Source: Plut-88900 sp963668115
GTDB lineage: Bacteria > Chloroflexota > Dehalococcoidia > Plut-88900
Length of the DNA: 64,000 nt
Direction: 5' to 3'
Assembly: GCA_963668115.1 (NCBI GenBank)
Contig: OY764147.1
Location: 682,001 to 746,000, forward strand
Within the stretch, counting starts at the first letter, position 1, and each line of letters opens with the position of its first letter. Below are positions 8,564 to 16,626 of the stretch, in pieces. Position numbers and translations under genes: made by a program. The notes below the pieces were generated by a model that was given only the letters and a program-made list of their open reading frames with translations, was not told the DNA's origin and searched no databases.

Positions 8564-9721
8564 TTGACTGTCCGTTGTGAAAGGACTCCGCCGCCCTTGG
8601 CCTCGAATTCCCATAAACCGCTCCCGGTCGTAGAACTGAAGCAGGCATCGAAGACCTATCCGGGCACCTCTTCCCCGGCCGTCAACGAGCTTTCCTTTTG
8701 CCTGAAGGAAGGCGAGATTATATCCATCCTGGGCCCGAGCGGCTGCGGAAAGACCACCATCCTCCGCCTGATTGCCGGTTTCGAGGTTCCTGACACTGGC
8801 GAGGTCTACCTGCGGGATTCCCGAGCCGCCGGGAACGGGTCAAGTGTCCCACCCGAGAAGCGGGGCGTAGCCATGGTCTTCCAGGACTACGCCCTCTTTC
8901 CCCATCTTTCGGTGTCCAAGAATATCGGCTTTGGGCTGAGGAAGATGAAATCCGAGGACAGGAAGCGAAGGGTAGAGGAGGTCCTGGAGACTATTGAGAT
9001 GTCGGGGATGGGACACCGGTATCCCCACCAGATATCGGGGGGACAGCAGCAGAGGGTTGCGCTGGGTCGGGCGCTGGCCCCCCGGCCCGTGGTCGTCCTC
9101 CTCGATGAGCCCTTCAGCAACCTGGATGCGACCATGAGGGGCCAGATGCGCAGGGAAGTGCAGGCGATACTTCGTCGGGAGAGTGCAACCGCCATCCTTG
9201 TCACCCACGACCAGCAGGAAGCCCTCTCCTTCGCCGATAGAGTGGCCGTCATGAACCAGGGCAGGCTGGAACAGATCGGCCCCCCAGAGGAGATATTCCG
9301 TCATCCCGCCACTTCCTTCGTCGCAACCTTCGTGGGACACGCCAGCTTTATACCGGGTCGGGTGGACGGAGAGGAAATTGAGACCGAGATCGGGCGCTTC
9401 GCCCATGAGCACGAGGTAGACCCCTCTAACACCGATGTTGTCGTAATGATCAGGCCCGACGACGTAAAGCTCACTCCCGACCCCCACGGGCAGGGTACAA
9501 TCATGTCACGGGAGTTCCACGGGTCCCGGAATTTCTACTTCCTGACACTTGATTCGGGGATCACAGTAAGAAGCAGGCAACCATCCGGGACAATATATCC
9601 GTCCGGCTTGAAGGTGAGGGTGGCGCCCAAAAAGTCGGCGCACACGATGGTGTTCCCCAAGGACCAACCGGGCCTCATACCCAGGGACTTGCCCCCCTCA
9701 TCCTCAGACCTCGCACCCTGA
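8564..9721 (+). CDS. Ferric-iron ABC transporter ATP-binding protein (FbpC-like)
   Basis: 385 aa. Walker A GPSGCGKTT, Q-loop VFQDYALFPHLSV, signature ISGGQQQRVALGRAL, Walker B VVVLLDEPFSNLD and H-loop LVTHDQQEA are all intact, followed by a TOBE-like C-terminal domain as in FbpC/PotA-type ATPases. It energises the iron permease just upstream. Start TTG 8564 gives a loose N-terminal tail; an in-frame TTG a few codons later (MASNSHKP) is an alternative. Contrast with the catalytically degenerate ATPase at 3635-4543. Confidence 0.9.
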   Translation: MTVRCERTPPPLASNSHKPLPVVELKQASKTYPGTSSPAVNELSFCLKEGEIISILGPSGCGKTTILRLIAGFEVPDTGEVYLRDSRAAGNGSSVPPEKRGVAMVFQDYALFPHLSVSKNIGFGLRKMKSEDRKRRVEEVLETIEMSGMGHRYPHQISGGQQQRVALGRALAPRPVVVLLDEPFSNLDATMRGQMRREVQAILRRESATAILVTHDQQEALSFADRVAVMNQGRLEQIGPPEEIFRHPATSFVATFVGHASFIPGRVDGEEIETEIGRFAHEHEVDPSNTDVVVMIRPDDVKLTPDPHGQGTIMSREFHGSRNFYFLTLDSGITVRSRQPSGTIYPSGLKVRVAPKKSAHTMVFPKDQPGLIPRDLPPSSSDLAP

Positions 9722-9747
9722 CTTGCACCTGGACTTCCGAGAACGAA

Positions 9748-10428
9748 ATGTCCGAAAGCGAGCCTGTCATTGCCATAGACGGCCCTGCCGCGGTAGGCAA
9801 GACGACCGTAGGCAGGTTGTTGGCCCAGCGTATGGGTTGCCTGTTCGTGGATACCGGAGTGATGTACAGGGCAGTGACGGCATCTGCCATCTATGAGGGT
9901 ATGGATATCGCCGATGAGTACGCTGTCACAGGCCTTGCGAAGTCAATTGGCATCCGTATTGTCGATGATGCTCTCCCCGGAGCTCAAAGGGTGATAGTGG
10001 ATGGTCGGGACGTGACGGACAGCATTAGGTCGCAACCCGTAGACAGGAATGTTTCGGTGGTCTCAAGCTATGGAGGTGTGCGAGAAGCAATGGTGGCCCA
10101 GCAGCGAGAGATGGCGTCGGAGGGCGGAGTAGTGATGGTAGGGCGGGACATTGGGACTGTGGTGTTGCCGGATGCCAGGTTGAAAATATACCTCACCGCT
10201 TCCCCCCAAGTCCGGGTCTGGCGCCGGCAGATGGAGTTGGAGACCAAAGGCCCTGCAGTTGCCTTCGAAGCTACGCGGGCGGACATGGAGCGTCGGGACC
10301 GCATAGACTCCGAAAGGGAGCACTCCCCGATGAAGCCCGCTCTGGATGCAATCCTGGTGGACACATCCCAGCTTACCGCCGACCAGGTAGTGGAGCGCAT
10401 AGTAGAGCTTTGGCGCACGGTCAACTGA
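9748..10428 (+). CDS. cmk: Cytidylate kinase
   Basis: Phosphorylates CMP/dCMP to the diphosphates in the cytosol. 226 aa, the normal length for Cmk. The P-loop GPAAVGKTT follows VIAID; the NMP-binding region has FVDTGVMYRAVT; GRDIGTVVLPDA and RRDRIDSEREHSPM are family hallmarks. It begins the run of G-rich + strand housekeeping genes and is separated by only 26 nt from the iron ATPase. Confidence 0.95.
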   Translation: MSESEPVIAIDGPAAVGKTTVGRLLAQRMGCLFVDTGVMYRAVTASAIYEGMDIADEYAVTGLAKSIGIRIVDDALPGAQRVIVDGRDVTDSIRSQPVDRNVSVVSSYGGVREAMVAQQREMASEGGVVMVGRDIGTVVLPDARLKIYLTASPQVRVWRRQMELETKGPAVAFEATRADMERRDRIDSEREHSPMKPALDAILVDTSQLTADQVVERIVELWRTVN

Positions 10429-10441
10429 CAGGTCTGAGCTT

Positions 10442-12286
10442 ATGTGTGGCATCGTAGGATATGTAGGCGCCCGACCCGCGGCCCCCATACTCTTCGACGC
10501 CCTCCGACGGCTGGAATACCGGGGCTACGACAGCTCCGGGATAGCGGTGATTAACGGCACGGGCAAGGCGGTGGTGGAGAGGAGCGCGGGGAAGCTGGCG
10601 GCCCTCATAGAAAGCGTGGGAACACGGATGCCGGAGGGGTCGACGGGACTGGGCCATACGCGCTGGGCCACCCACGGCAGACCCACGTCCCGGAACGCCC
10701 ACCCCCACTCCGACTGCACCGGCAAGTATCTGGTTGTCCATAACGGCATCGTCGAAAACTATCGTGAGTTGAAGAAGCGGCTGACGGACTCGGGACACGA
10801 GTTCACGTCGGAAACAGACTCCGAAGTGATAGCGCACCTCGTAGAGGAGAAGCGGGCCTCGGGGTTAGGGCTGCAGGAGGCGGTTGCCGGGAGCCTAGAC
10901 CAGCTTGATGGGGCGTTTTCCGTGGCTGTGGTATCCGCAGAGGAGCCGAGCAGAATCATTGCGGGGCGGGTGGGGAATGGCGGGGGCATAGTAGTGGGTT
11001 ACGGAAAGGACGAAATGTTCCTTGCCAGCGACCTGCCTGCTATTGCGGCCTGCGCCCGAAAGGCGGTCTATCTGAAGACCGGCGAACTCGCCGTATTGGA
11101 CGCATCCGGAGCGCGGTATTTCGATCGGAAGGGTGTACCCGTGACGCGGGCTCCTGTACCCGTATCCGTTGGAGATATCGCCTTTGCGAAAAGCGGATAC
11201 AAGCACTTCATGCTCAAGGAGATCATGGAGCAGCCCGAGTCGGTGACCAACCTGCTCAGAGGTCGCATCAGCTTCGATCCCGCGGACATCCTGCTCCCGG
11301 AACTCACGGGGCTCAGTGACAAGCTGGCAAACATAGATCGGGTGATCATCATTGGCATGGGGACGAGCCTGCACGCGGGAGCCGCCGGGAGCCGGATGTT
11401 CGAGGCCCTGGCACGCCTGCCCGCCACCGCCGAAAACGCCTCCGAGTTTCGCTACCGGGACCCGGTCATAGATTCATCAACGCTGGTGATTGCGGTGTCC
11501 CAGTCCGGCGAAACCGTGGACACCCTCGCGGCGATGGAAGAGGCCCGGGAGCGCGGGGCTTGCCTGATGGCTGTGACCAACAGCGAACACAGCCAGGCGT
11601 CGGCGCTGGCGGACTGGTCACTGGACATAAGGGCCGGGTTGGAGATAGGGGTGGCGAGCACGAAATGCCTGACCAATTCCATATTGGCGCTGTATCTGGT
11701 AGCCTGTTACGCGGGTCGGGTGAGGGGCCTGGTTTCCGATGGACAAGTCACTGAAATAGTTGACAACTTGGCCAGCGTCCCCAGCCTCGTGAGCCGCAGC
11801 TTGGAAACTGACGCCGCGGTACAAGAGCTGGCCCGACACCATTACCGGACCGACAACTACCTCTTTCTCGGGAGGGGGATAAGCTATCCGGTCGCCATGG
11901 AAGGCGCTCTAAAGCTGAAAGAGGTCAGCTACTGTCACGCCGAGGGCTACCAGGCCGGCGAGATGAAGCACGGCCCCATAGCCTTGATCGACGAAGACAT
12001 GCCCGTCGTGGCGCTGGCCCTGCAGGATGCCTTGTACCCCAAGATGGTGAGCAACATAGAGGAAGTGAAGGCGAGGAACGGAAAGGTCATAGCCGTTGCC
12101 ACGGAAGGCGACGAAGCCATCTCGTCCATCGCCGACCACGTAATCCGCATACCCCCCGCCCCCGACCTGCTTTCGCCGCTGGTGTCGGTGATTCCCCTGC
12201 AGCTGTTCGCTTATCATGTGGCCGTGACCCGGGGCTGCGACGTTGACCAGCCCAGGAACCTGGCCAAATCCGTAACCGTCGAATAA
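10442..12286 (+). CDS. glmS: Glutamine-fructose-6-phosphate aminotransferase (isomerizing)
   Basis: Makes glucosamine-6-phosphate for cell-wall sugar synthesis. 614 aa, normal length. The N-terminal glutaminase starts MCGIVGYVG with the catalytic Cys next to Met1, and includes TRWATHG and HNGIVENY. Two SIS isomerase domains follow (GMGTSLHAG, SQSGETVDT, LGRGISYPVAMEGALKLKE), and the chain ends NLAKSVTVE as in this family. It starts 13 nt after cmk, leaving no room for a glmS ribozyme. Confidence 0.97.
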   Translation: MCGIVGYVGARPAAPILFDALRRLEYRGYDSSGIAVINGTGKAVVERSAGKLAALIESVGTRMPEGSTGLGHTRWATHGRPTSRNAHPHSDCTGKYLVVHNGIVENYRELKKRLTDSGHEFTSETDSEVIAHLVEEKRASGLGLQEAVAGSLDQLDGAFSVAVVSAEEPSRIIAGRVGNGGGIVVGYGKDEMFLASDLPAIAACARKAVYLKTGELAVLDASGARYFDRKGVPVTRAPVPVSVGDIAFAKSGYKHFMLKEIMEQPESVTNLLRGRISFDPADILLPELTGLSDKLANIDRVIIIGMGTSLHAGAAGSRMFEALARLPATAENASEFRYRDPVIDSSTLVIAVSQSGETVDTLAAMEEARERGACLMAVTNSEHSQASALADWSLDIRAGLEIGVASTKCLTNSILALYLVACYAGRVRGLVSDGQVTEIVDNLASVPSLVSRSLETDAAVQELARHHYRTDNYLFLGRGISYPVAMEGALKLKEVSYCHAEGYQAGEMKHGPIALIDEDMPVVALALQDALYPKMVSNIEEVKARNGKVIAVATEGDEAISSIADHVIRIPPAPDLLSPLVSVIPLQLFAYHVAVTRGCDVDQPRNLAKSVTVE

Positions 12287-12298
12287 GGAGACCCCTGA

Positions 12299-12514
12299 AT
12301 GGACATATCCAAGTTCGGAATCTACCTGAACGCCAAGGAAAAGACCGTCGTTAGGATCAACTCTCCCTACTGGATCCCTCCCGCCGAGGAGTGGACGTAT
12401 CTGACCCCGGAAGTGAACATGACCCTGCTGAAGATAAGGGACCTGGCCCGGGACAAGGGCCTGAGCGACTCCCCTGACGACATCATGTGGACCACCATTC
12501 CCCTCCTCGATTAG
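12299..12514 (+). CDS. Small hypothetical protein (71 aa)
   Basis: Unrecognised. AAGGAG lies 8 nt before the ATG, and the gene follows glmS by 12 nt, so it is likely translated and co-transcribed. The sequence is soluble-looking, with a beta-rich first half (KFGIYLNAKEKTVVRINSPYWIPP) and a helical second half (VNMTLLKIRDLARDKGL). No metal or catalytic motif is visible. Confidence 0.6.
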   Translation: MDISKFGIYLNAKEKTVVRINSPYWIPPAEEWTYLTPEVNMTLLKIRDLARDKGLSDSPDDIMWTTIPLLD

Positions 12515-12565
12515 ACCCGCAGCCTTGATATCGGAGTATGAGAACGGCGCATTGAGCAGTACCAA

Positions 12566-12949
12566 TTGAGGCCGACAGCCGCCCCCCAGCGTTTATGCCC
12601 CCGCTGCAAGGCCGGTGAGTTCCGGCGGGGATTCAGCACGGTGACGGGATACTGGGCTGGCCAGCTTATCGTGCCGGTGATATGTTCCCGTTGCTACTAC
12701 AACGTCGGGTTTGGGATAGAGTCTTCGCTGCCGCGGTTCGAGCCTGCCTCGGGAGGCACTACACAGGCGGCCGGAAGAGTGCATTCGCCGGGGACGACGT
12801 ACGTTGAAGGGCGGGGCCGGGTGTGGGGCGAGGGCCAGGGGTCCAGGCGGGCCATTCCGGGTGCGATTCGGGACTGGGTGGTGCTGGGGGCGGCGGCAGC
12901 TTTAGTCATCGTCATTTTCCTTGGTTACCGGGCCATCGGCGCAGGATAG
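12566..12949 (+). CDS. Zinc-ribbon protein with C-terminal membrane anchor
   Basis: 127 aa from a TTG start. Four cysteines, CPRC (11-14) and CSRC (40-43), suggest a zinc ribbon. A low-complexity linker follows, and a single hydrophobic helix (about residues 104-124) near the C-terminus would tail-anchor it in the membrane. No function can be assigned. The start is uncertain because no strong ribosome-binding site is seen. Lies 17 nt upstream of pckA, same strand. Confidence 0.55.
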   Translation: MRPTAAPQRLCPRCKAGEFRRGFSTVTGYWAGQLIVPVICSRCYYNVGFGIESSLPRFEPASGGTTQAAGRVHSPGTTYVEGRGRVWGEGQGSRRAIPGAIRDWVVLGAAAALVIVIFLGYRAIGAG

Positions 12950-12966
12950 ACGGAGGGCACAGCAAT

Positions 12967-14526
12967 ATGACCCAAACACCGTTGCCGGACCGACTCCAGC
13001 AGGAAAACATGGACGCCATCAACCGCTTGAGCGAGAGGGCGTCCTACTTGTCTCCCGAGGCCCTGTGGGAGGATGCGGTGCGGAACGAAGAAGGAGTCGT
13101 GGGACGTGGCGGCGTCCTTGTTGTCAGCACCGGCAGGTATACGGGTCGTTCCCCTAGGGACAAGTTCATCGTGAGGGAACCATCCTCCGAGGACGATATC
13201 TGGTGGGGTCCCATAAACGGCTCGATGGAGCAGGAGACCTTCAACGGCCTGCTGGGTCGAGTGCTGGCGCATTTGAGGACAAAGGACCTGTACATGCGGG
13301 ACTGCTGGATCGGGGCCGATCCTCGATACCGGCGGCGGCTCCGCGTGATTACCGAAAGCGCCTGGCACAATCTATTCGCAGCCAATATGTTTCTGCCCAT
13401 GCCCCGGGAGGAGGTGGGGGTGGGGGAAGCGGACTTCACCTTCATCCATGCGCCGGGCTTCACGGCGGACCCCGGCCGGGACGGGACCAACTCGGAGGCC
13501 TTCATAATCATCGACTTCGGCCAGCGAATCGTGCTGATAGGGGGGACGAGCTACGCCGGAGAGATCAAGAAGTCGGCCTTTACGGTGATGAACTACCTGC
13601 TCCCGAAGCAGAACGTCCTCCCGATGCACTGCTCTGCCAACTCGGGGCCCGACGGCGACGTGGCCCTGTTCTTCGGCCTCTCGGGGACGGGGAAGACCAC
13701 GCTGTCCGCCACCTCGGACAGGACGCTTATCGGGGATGACGAGCACGGCTGGAGCGATGGGTCGGTGTTCAACTTCGAGGGCGGGTGCTATGCGAAGGTG
13801 ATTCGTCTTTCGGAAGAGGCGGAACCCGAGATATACGCCACCACCCGGATGTTCGGCACCATTCTTGAGAACGTGACCATCGACCTCGACACCCGGGCCC
13901 TGGACCTGGACGACGACTCGGTGACGGAGAACACCCGAGGCTCCTACCCTCTTTCGAGCATTCCCAACGCTGACCCCGAGGGAGTCGGGGCGCCGCCGAA
14001 AAACATCTTCTTCCTGACCGCCGACGCCTTCGGCATCATCCCTCCCATCTCCCGCCTGACGCCTGAGCAGACCCAGTATCACTTCCTCTCCGGCTACACG
14101 GCCAAGGTGGCGGGGACGGAGAGGGGGATTGTGGAGCCGGTTGCCACCTTCAGCCCTTGCTTTGGGGCGCCTTTCATGCCCATGCGGCCCCGGGTGTATG
14201 CGGATATGCTGGCCCGCAAGCTGGATGGCACAGAGGTCAACGTGTGGTTGGTGAACACCGGCTGGACGGGCGGGCCCTATGGCGTAGGGCATCGGATGAG
14301 AATCGAGTACACGCGGGCGATGGTGAGGGCGGCGCTGGACGGGTCGCTGAGTCGCATTTCGACGATTACCGACCCGGTGTTCGGGCTGCAGGTCCCGGTG
14401 GGTTGCCCGGGCGTCCCCGCCCAGGCGCTCAGGCCCCGGGACTCTTGGGAAGACGCTGATGAGTATGACAGGCAGGCGCAAAAGCTGCTGGCCATGTTCA
14501 ACGACAACTACCGGAAGTTCGGGTAG
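12967..14526 (+). CDS. pckA: Phosphoenolpyruvate carboxykinase (ATP)
   Basis: Converts oxaloacetate plus ATP to PEP, CO2 and ADP, the first committed step of gluconeogenesis. 519 aa. Hallmarks: TGRYTGRSPRDKF, the kinase P-loop GLSGTGKTTLS, the metal site LIGDDEHGWSDG, and RMRIEYTRAMV near the C-terminus. Start ATG 12967 has GGAGGG upstream; an open frame extends further 5' but that part is not conserved. An archaeal-type PEP carboxylase at 35306 catalyses the opposing carboxylation. Confidence 0.97.
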   Translation: MTQTPLPDRLQQENMDAINRLSERASYLSPEALWEDAVRNEEGVVGRGGVLVVSTGRYTGRSPRDKFIVREPSSEDDIWWGPINGSMEQETFNGLLGRVLAHLRTKDLYMRDCWIGADPRYRRRLRVITESAWHNLFAANMFLPMPREEVGVGEADFTFIHAPGFTADPGRDGTNSEAFIIIDFGQRIVLIGGTSYAGEIKKSAFTVMNYLLPKQNVLPMHCSANSGPDGDVALFFGLSGTGKTTLSATSDRTLIGDDEHGWSDGSVFNFEGGCYAKVIRLSEEAEPEIYATTRMFGTILENVTIDLDTRALDLDDDSVTENTRGSYPLSSIPNADPEGVGAPPKNIFFLTADAFGIIPPISRLTPEQTQYHFLSGYTAKVAGTERGIVEPVATFSPCFGAPFMPMRPRVYADMLARKLDGTEVNVWLVNTGWTGGPYGVGHRMRIEYTRAMVRAALDGSLSRISTITDPVFGLQVPVGCPGVPAQALRPRDSWEDADEYDRQAQKLLAMFNDNYRKFG

Positions 14527-14571
14527 GCGCCGTGGCGTTCGAGGCGAGATGAACAGGCGGGTCCGGCGCTG

Positions 14572-15474
14572 ATGGGCCAGCTCCTGCCCCTCCTGGCCGC
14601 AATGCGGCCCAAACAGTGGACGAAGAACTTCGTCGTTCTGCTTCCCCTGGCCTTCACCATCAACCTGTCCTGGGACCCGGGTGACGCCGATGAGGTGCTG
14701 GAGGTCGTCGGCTACACTGCGGCGGCGTTCGGGTTGTTCTGCCTGCTCTCCTCCGGCGTCTATCTGCTCAACGACCTTGTGGACGCCGAGAGGGACCGCC
14801 TGCATCCGAGGAAGGCGGGGAGGGGAGTGGCGTCGGGGAGGGTGTCCAAGTGGGTGGCGGGAATTGTGGCGGTGGTGTTCGTCGGGGCGGCGGTGCCGGT
14901 GGGGTTCCTCCTGGAAGTCAACTACGGTTGGGCGCAGGTTGCGTACGTCGGAATATCGGGGATTTACATAATCGTACTCCGGCAGGTGGTGATACTGGAT
15001 GTGTTCGGCATATCGGCGGGGTTCATCGTGCGGGCGGCGGCAGGGGCGCTGGTCATCTCCGCCGAGCCGTCGCCGTGGCTGTACATCTGCACGGGGCTGG
15101 GGGCGCTGTTCATCGGGTTTGCGAAGAGGAGGCAGGAGATGCTGACGCTGGAGGACGAGGGGGCCGGGCACCGGGCGAGCCTGGGGGTGTACTCGGTGGC
15201 GATGCTGGACCAGCTGATTACGATGCTGATGGCGGCGACCCTCATCGCCTACATCCTGTACACCTTCACCGCCGACAACCTGCCGCCCAACGATGCGATG
15301 ATGTTCACCATCCCGTTCGTGGTTTTTGGGATAGCCCGGTATTTCTACCTGATACATGCGAAGCAGGCGGGCGGCAGCCCGGAGGAGATTCTGCTGAGGG
15401 ACTTGCCGATACTGGTGTCGGTGGCGGGATGGGTGGCGGCGACGGTGGGGATTTTGTGGGCGTATCGAGGGTGA
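14572..15474 (+). CDS. UbiA-family prenyltransferase, decaprenyl-phosphate phosphoribosyltransferase-like
   Basis: 300 aa integral membrane protein with about eight to nine helices. MRPKQWTKNFVVLLPLAF at the N-terminus and the Asp-rich NDLVDAERDRLHPRKAGR motif resemble the DPPR synthase branch of UbiA proteins, which transfer phosphoribose to a polyprenyl phosphate for wall arabinan. A second Asp-containing loop is near VILDVFGISAGF. The substrate in this organism is inferred only; other UbiA reactions (quinone or lipid synthesis) are possible. Confidence 0.75.
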   Translation: MGQLLPLLAAMRPKQWTKNFVVLLPLAFTINLSWDPGDADEVLEVVGYTAAAFGLFCLLSSGVYLLNDLVDAERDRLHPRKAGRGVASGRVSKWVAGIVAVVFVGAAVPVGFLLEVNYGWAQVAYVGISGIYIIVLRQVVILDVFGISAGFIVRAAAGALVISAEPSPWLYICTGLGALFIGFAKRRQEMLTLEDEGAGHRASLGVYSVAMLDQLITMLMAATLIAYILYTFTADNLPPNDAMMFTIPFVVFGIARYFYLIHAKQAGGSPEEILLRDLPILVSVAGWVAATVGILWAYRG

Positions 15475-15501
15475 GGGTCCCTCCGGTGGGTCGGGGGGCA
15501 T

Positions 15502-15860
15502 CCCCTCCCCCGTAGGCGTGCCCCTCGTGGGTACCCTGCGCGCCACCCACCCCCCACCCCCCTTACACCGTCATTCCCGTGCCCCGACACGGGAATCCAG
15601 GGTCTCCCCACTCACCCCCCTCCCCCGCAGTGGTGCCCCTCGCGGGTACCTTGCACCCCCCCCAACAAATCAAAACAATCCCTCAATCCCACGAATCACA
15701 GTTCAGACACCCCCCACCCCGAACATTTGACTTTCCCAAACACCAGTCCTATACTATCCCCCAGACCCGGCCCCCGACTCATCGGACCCGCCGAAAAAAA
15801 CTGAATTGCCGAACCGGCCGAAAGGACTGCCGAATGCCCAACAAGTCCCGCATCCCATCC
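15502..15860 (+). repeat. Tandem repeat unit A (plus partial leading copy)
   Basis: First of two related units of about 330-343 bp. Landmarks shared with unit B: a palindrome (ATTCCCGTG...CACGGGAAT) at 15572-15595; a 47-nt identical block at 15663-15709, matching 16001-16047; a promoter (15727-15755); and a leader with GCCGAAAAAAACTGAATTGC. A sub-repeat around 15617-15655 also occurs at 15502-15540, so part of a third copy precedes the unit. The + strand here is C-rich, unlike its surroundings. Confidence 0.8.
15727..15755 (+). promoter_or_regulatory. Promoter in repeat unit A
   Basis: TTGACT (15727-15732) and TATACT (15750-15755) are separated by 17 bp. It occupies the same place in unit A as the promoter in unit B, and would drive only the truncated reading frame that follows. 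Confidence 0.65.
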
Positions 15861-15926
15861 CCACCCCCCCTCTACCCGCCATTCCCGACCCTTACACCGT
15901 CATTCCCGTGCCCCGACACGGGCTGA
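15834..15926 (+). pseudogene. Truncated paralogue of the small gene at 16178
   Basis: After the conserved leader, unit A has an ATG and a basic start (MPNKSRIPS) that parallels the start of the downstream gene (MSKHKSKPKS). It then runs into repeat sequence and stops after 30 codons. This looks like a copy that kept its promoter, leader and first codons and lost its coding body. Confidence 0.5.
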
Positions 15927-16177
15927 AAGTGCGCCTATGGCGTGAATCCAGGGTCTCCCCACTCACCCCTCTCCCCCGTAGAGGTGCCCCCTCCCCCTCC
16001 CAACAAATCAAAACAATCCCTCAATCCCACGAATCACAGTTCAGACATCCCCCTCCAATGTGACATTAGCCCTTGACACATATAATCAGCACTGTTATCA
16101 TAACTAACGACCCCGGTCCCGACCCGTCGGATCGCCGAAAAAAACTGAATTGCCGAATAGGCTGAAAGGATTGCCGT
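15891..16177 (+). repeat. Tandem repeat unit B (promoter and leader of the terminase module)
   Basis: Second copy of the unit. It carries the CGTGCCCCGACACGGG palindrome interrupted by a 21-nt insertion (15923-15943, with a GCGCCTATGGC core), the block shared with unit A (16001-16047), a promoter, and the leader ending in GAAAGGATTGCCGT immediately before the ATG at 16178. Conservation of leader and promoter between two diverged copies suggests they matter. Confidence 0.8.
16073..16101 (+). promoter_or_regulatory. Promoter of the terminase module
   Basis: Consensus TTGACA (16073-16078), 17-bp spacer, TATCAT (16096-16101). Predicted start near 16108 gives a leader of about 70 nt with a small CCGAC/GTCGG hairpin and an AAAGGA ribosome-binding site. 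Confidence 0.75.
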
Positions 16178-16555
16178 ATGAGCAAACACAAAAGCAAACC
16201 CAAGTCGCTGAGGCCCCAGAGCGAAAATCCCTATCGCGGCCCCGACCTCGAACCCTGCCTCTACAGAAATAAATTGGGCAATAACGCCAAGACCTTCGAG
16301 CGCGCCCTCAGAATCCAGGATATTGACCAGGAGCTCGCCCTCCTGCGCACCCGCGTCGAGACCATACTCGCAGACGACAATAAAAATACCCCCCTGTTGC
16401 TCAAAGCCATCGAGCTCGTCATACGCGGCTACTCCGCCAGGGCCCGCGCCTCCGGCGACCCCTCCGCCCCCACCGAGCAGGGCATCGACAGCATGCTCAA
16501 AGACGCATCCGAAAAATACGGCCTCAAGATAATCCCCTGGGATTCCAACTGCTAA
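16178..16555 (+). CDS. Hypothetical protein upstream of terminase (possible small-subunit analogue)
   Basis: 125 aa, unrecognised. A basic, disordered N-terminus (KHKSKPKS) is followed by a helical core (about residues 42-93, LRIQDIDQELALLRTRVETIL and a second helix rich in Leu/Ile) and a loose Ser/Pro linker. Position directly before a terminase large subunit suggests a TerS-like or adaptor role, but no helix-turn-helix is evident and this is inference. Codons end mostly in C, unlike flanking + strand genes, as expected for imported DNA. Confidence 0.6.
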   Translation: MSKHKSKPKSLRPQSENPYRGPDLEPCLYRNKLGNNAKTFERALRIQDIDQELALLRTRVETILADDNKNTPLLLKAIELVIRGYSARARASGDPSAPTEQGIDSMLKDASEKYGLKIIPWDSNC

Positions 16556-16563
16556 AGGACTTC

Positions 16564-16626
16564 ATGAACATTTTCAACGTCATCCTCCGGTTCGTATTCG
16601 GCATCGCCGGAGTCGCTCCTTGGTAG
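16564..16626 (+). CDS. Possible 20-codon leader peptide overlapping the terminase start
   Basis: ATG 16564 has AAAGGA four bases upstream and encodes a 20-residue hydrophobic peptide (MNIFNVILRFVFGIAGVAPW) whose stop at 16624-16626 overlaps the TTG start of the terminase. It may couple translation to the terminase, or be a tiny membrane peptide, or be the true terminase N-terminus shifted out of frame. Weakly supported. Confidence 0.3.
   Translation: MNIFNVILRFVFGIAGVAPW

Noticed and set aside
10429..10441. glmS ribozyme
   Set aside because: Only 13 nt separate cmk from glmS, far too short.
13372..15546. 724-aa open frame on the minus strand opposite pckA and the UbiA-family gene
   Set aside because: Composition is dominated by Arg, Pro and His and has no family features; it is a by-product of high GC on the strand opposite two well-supported genes.
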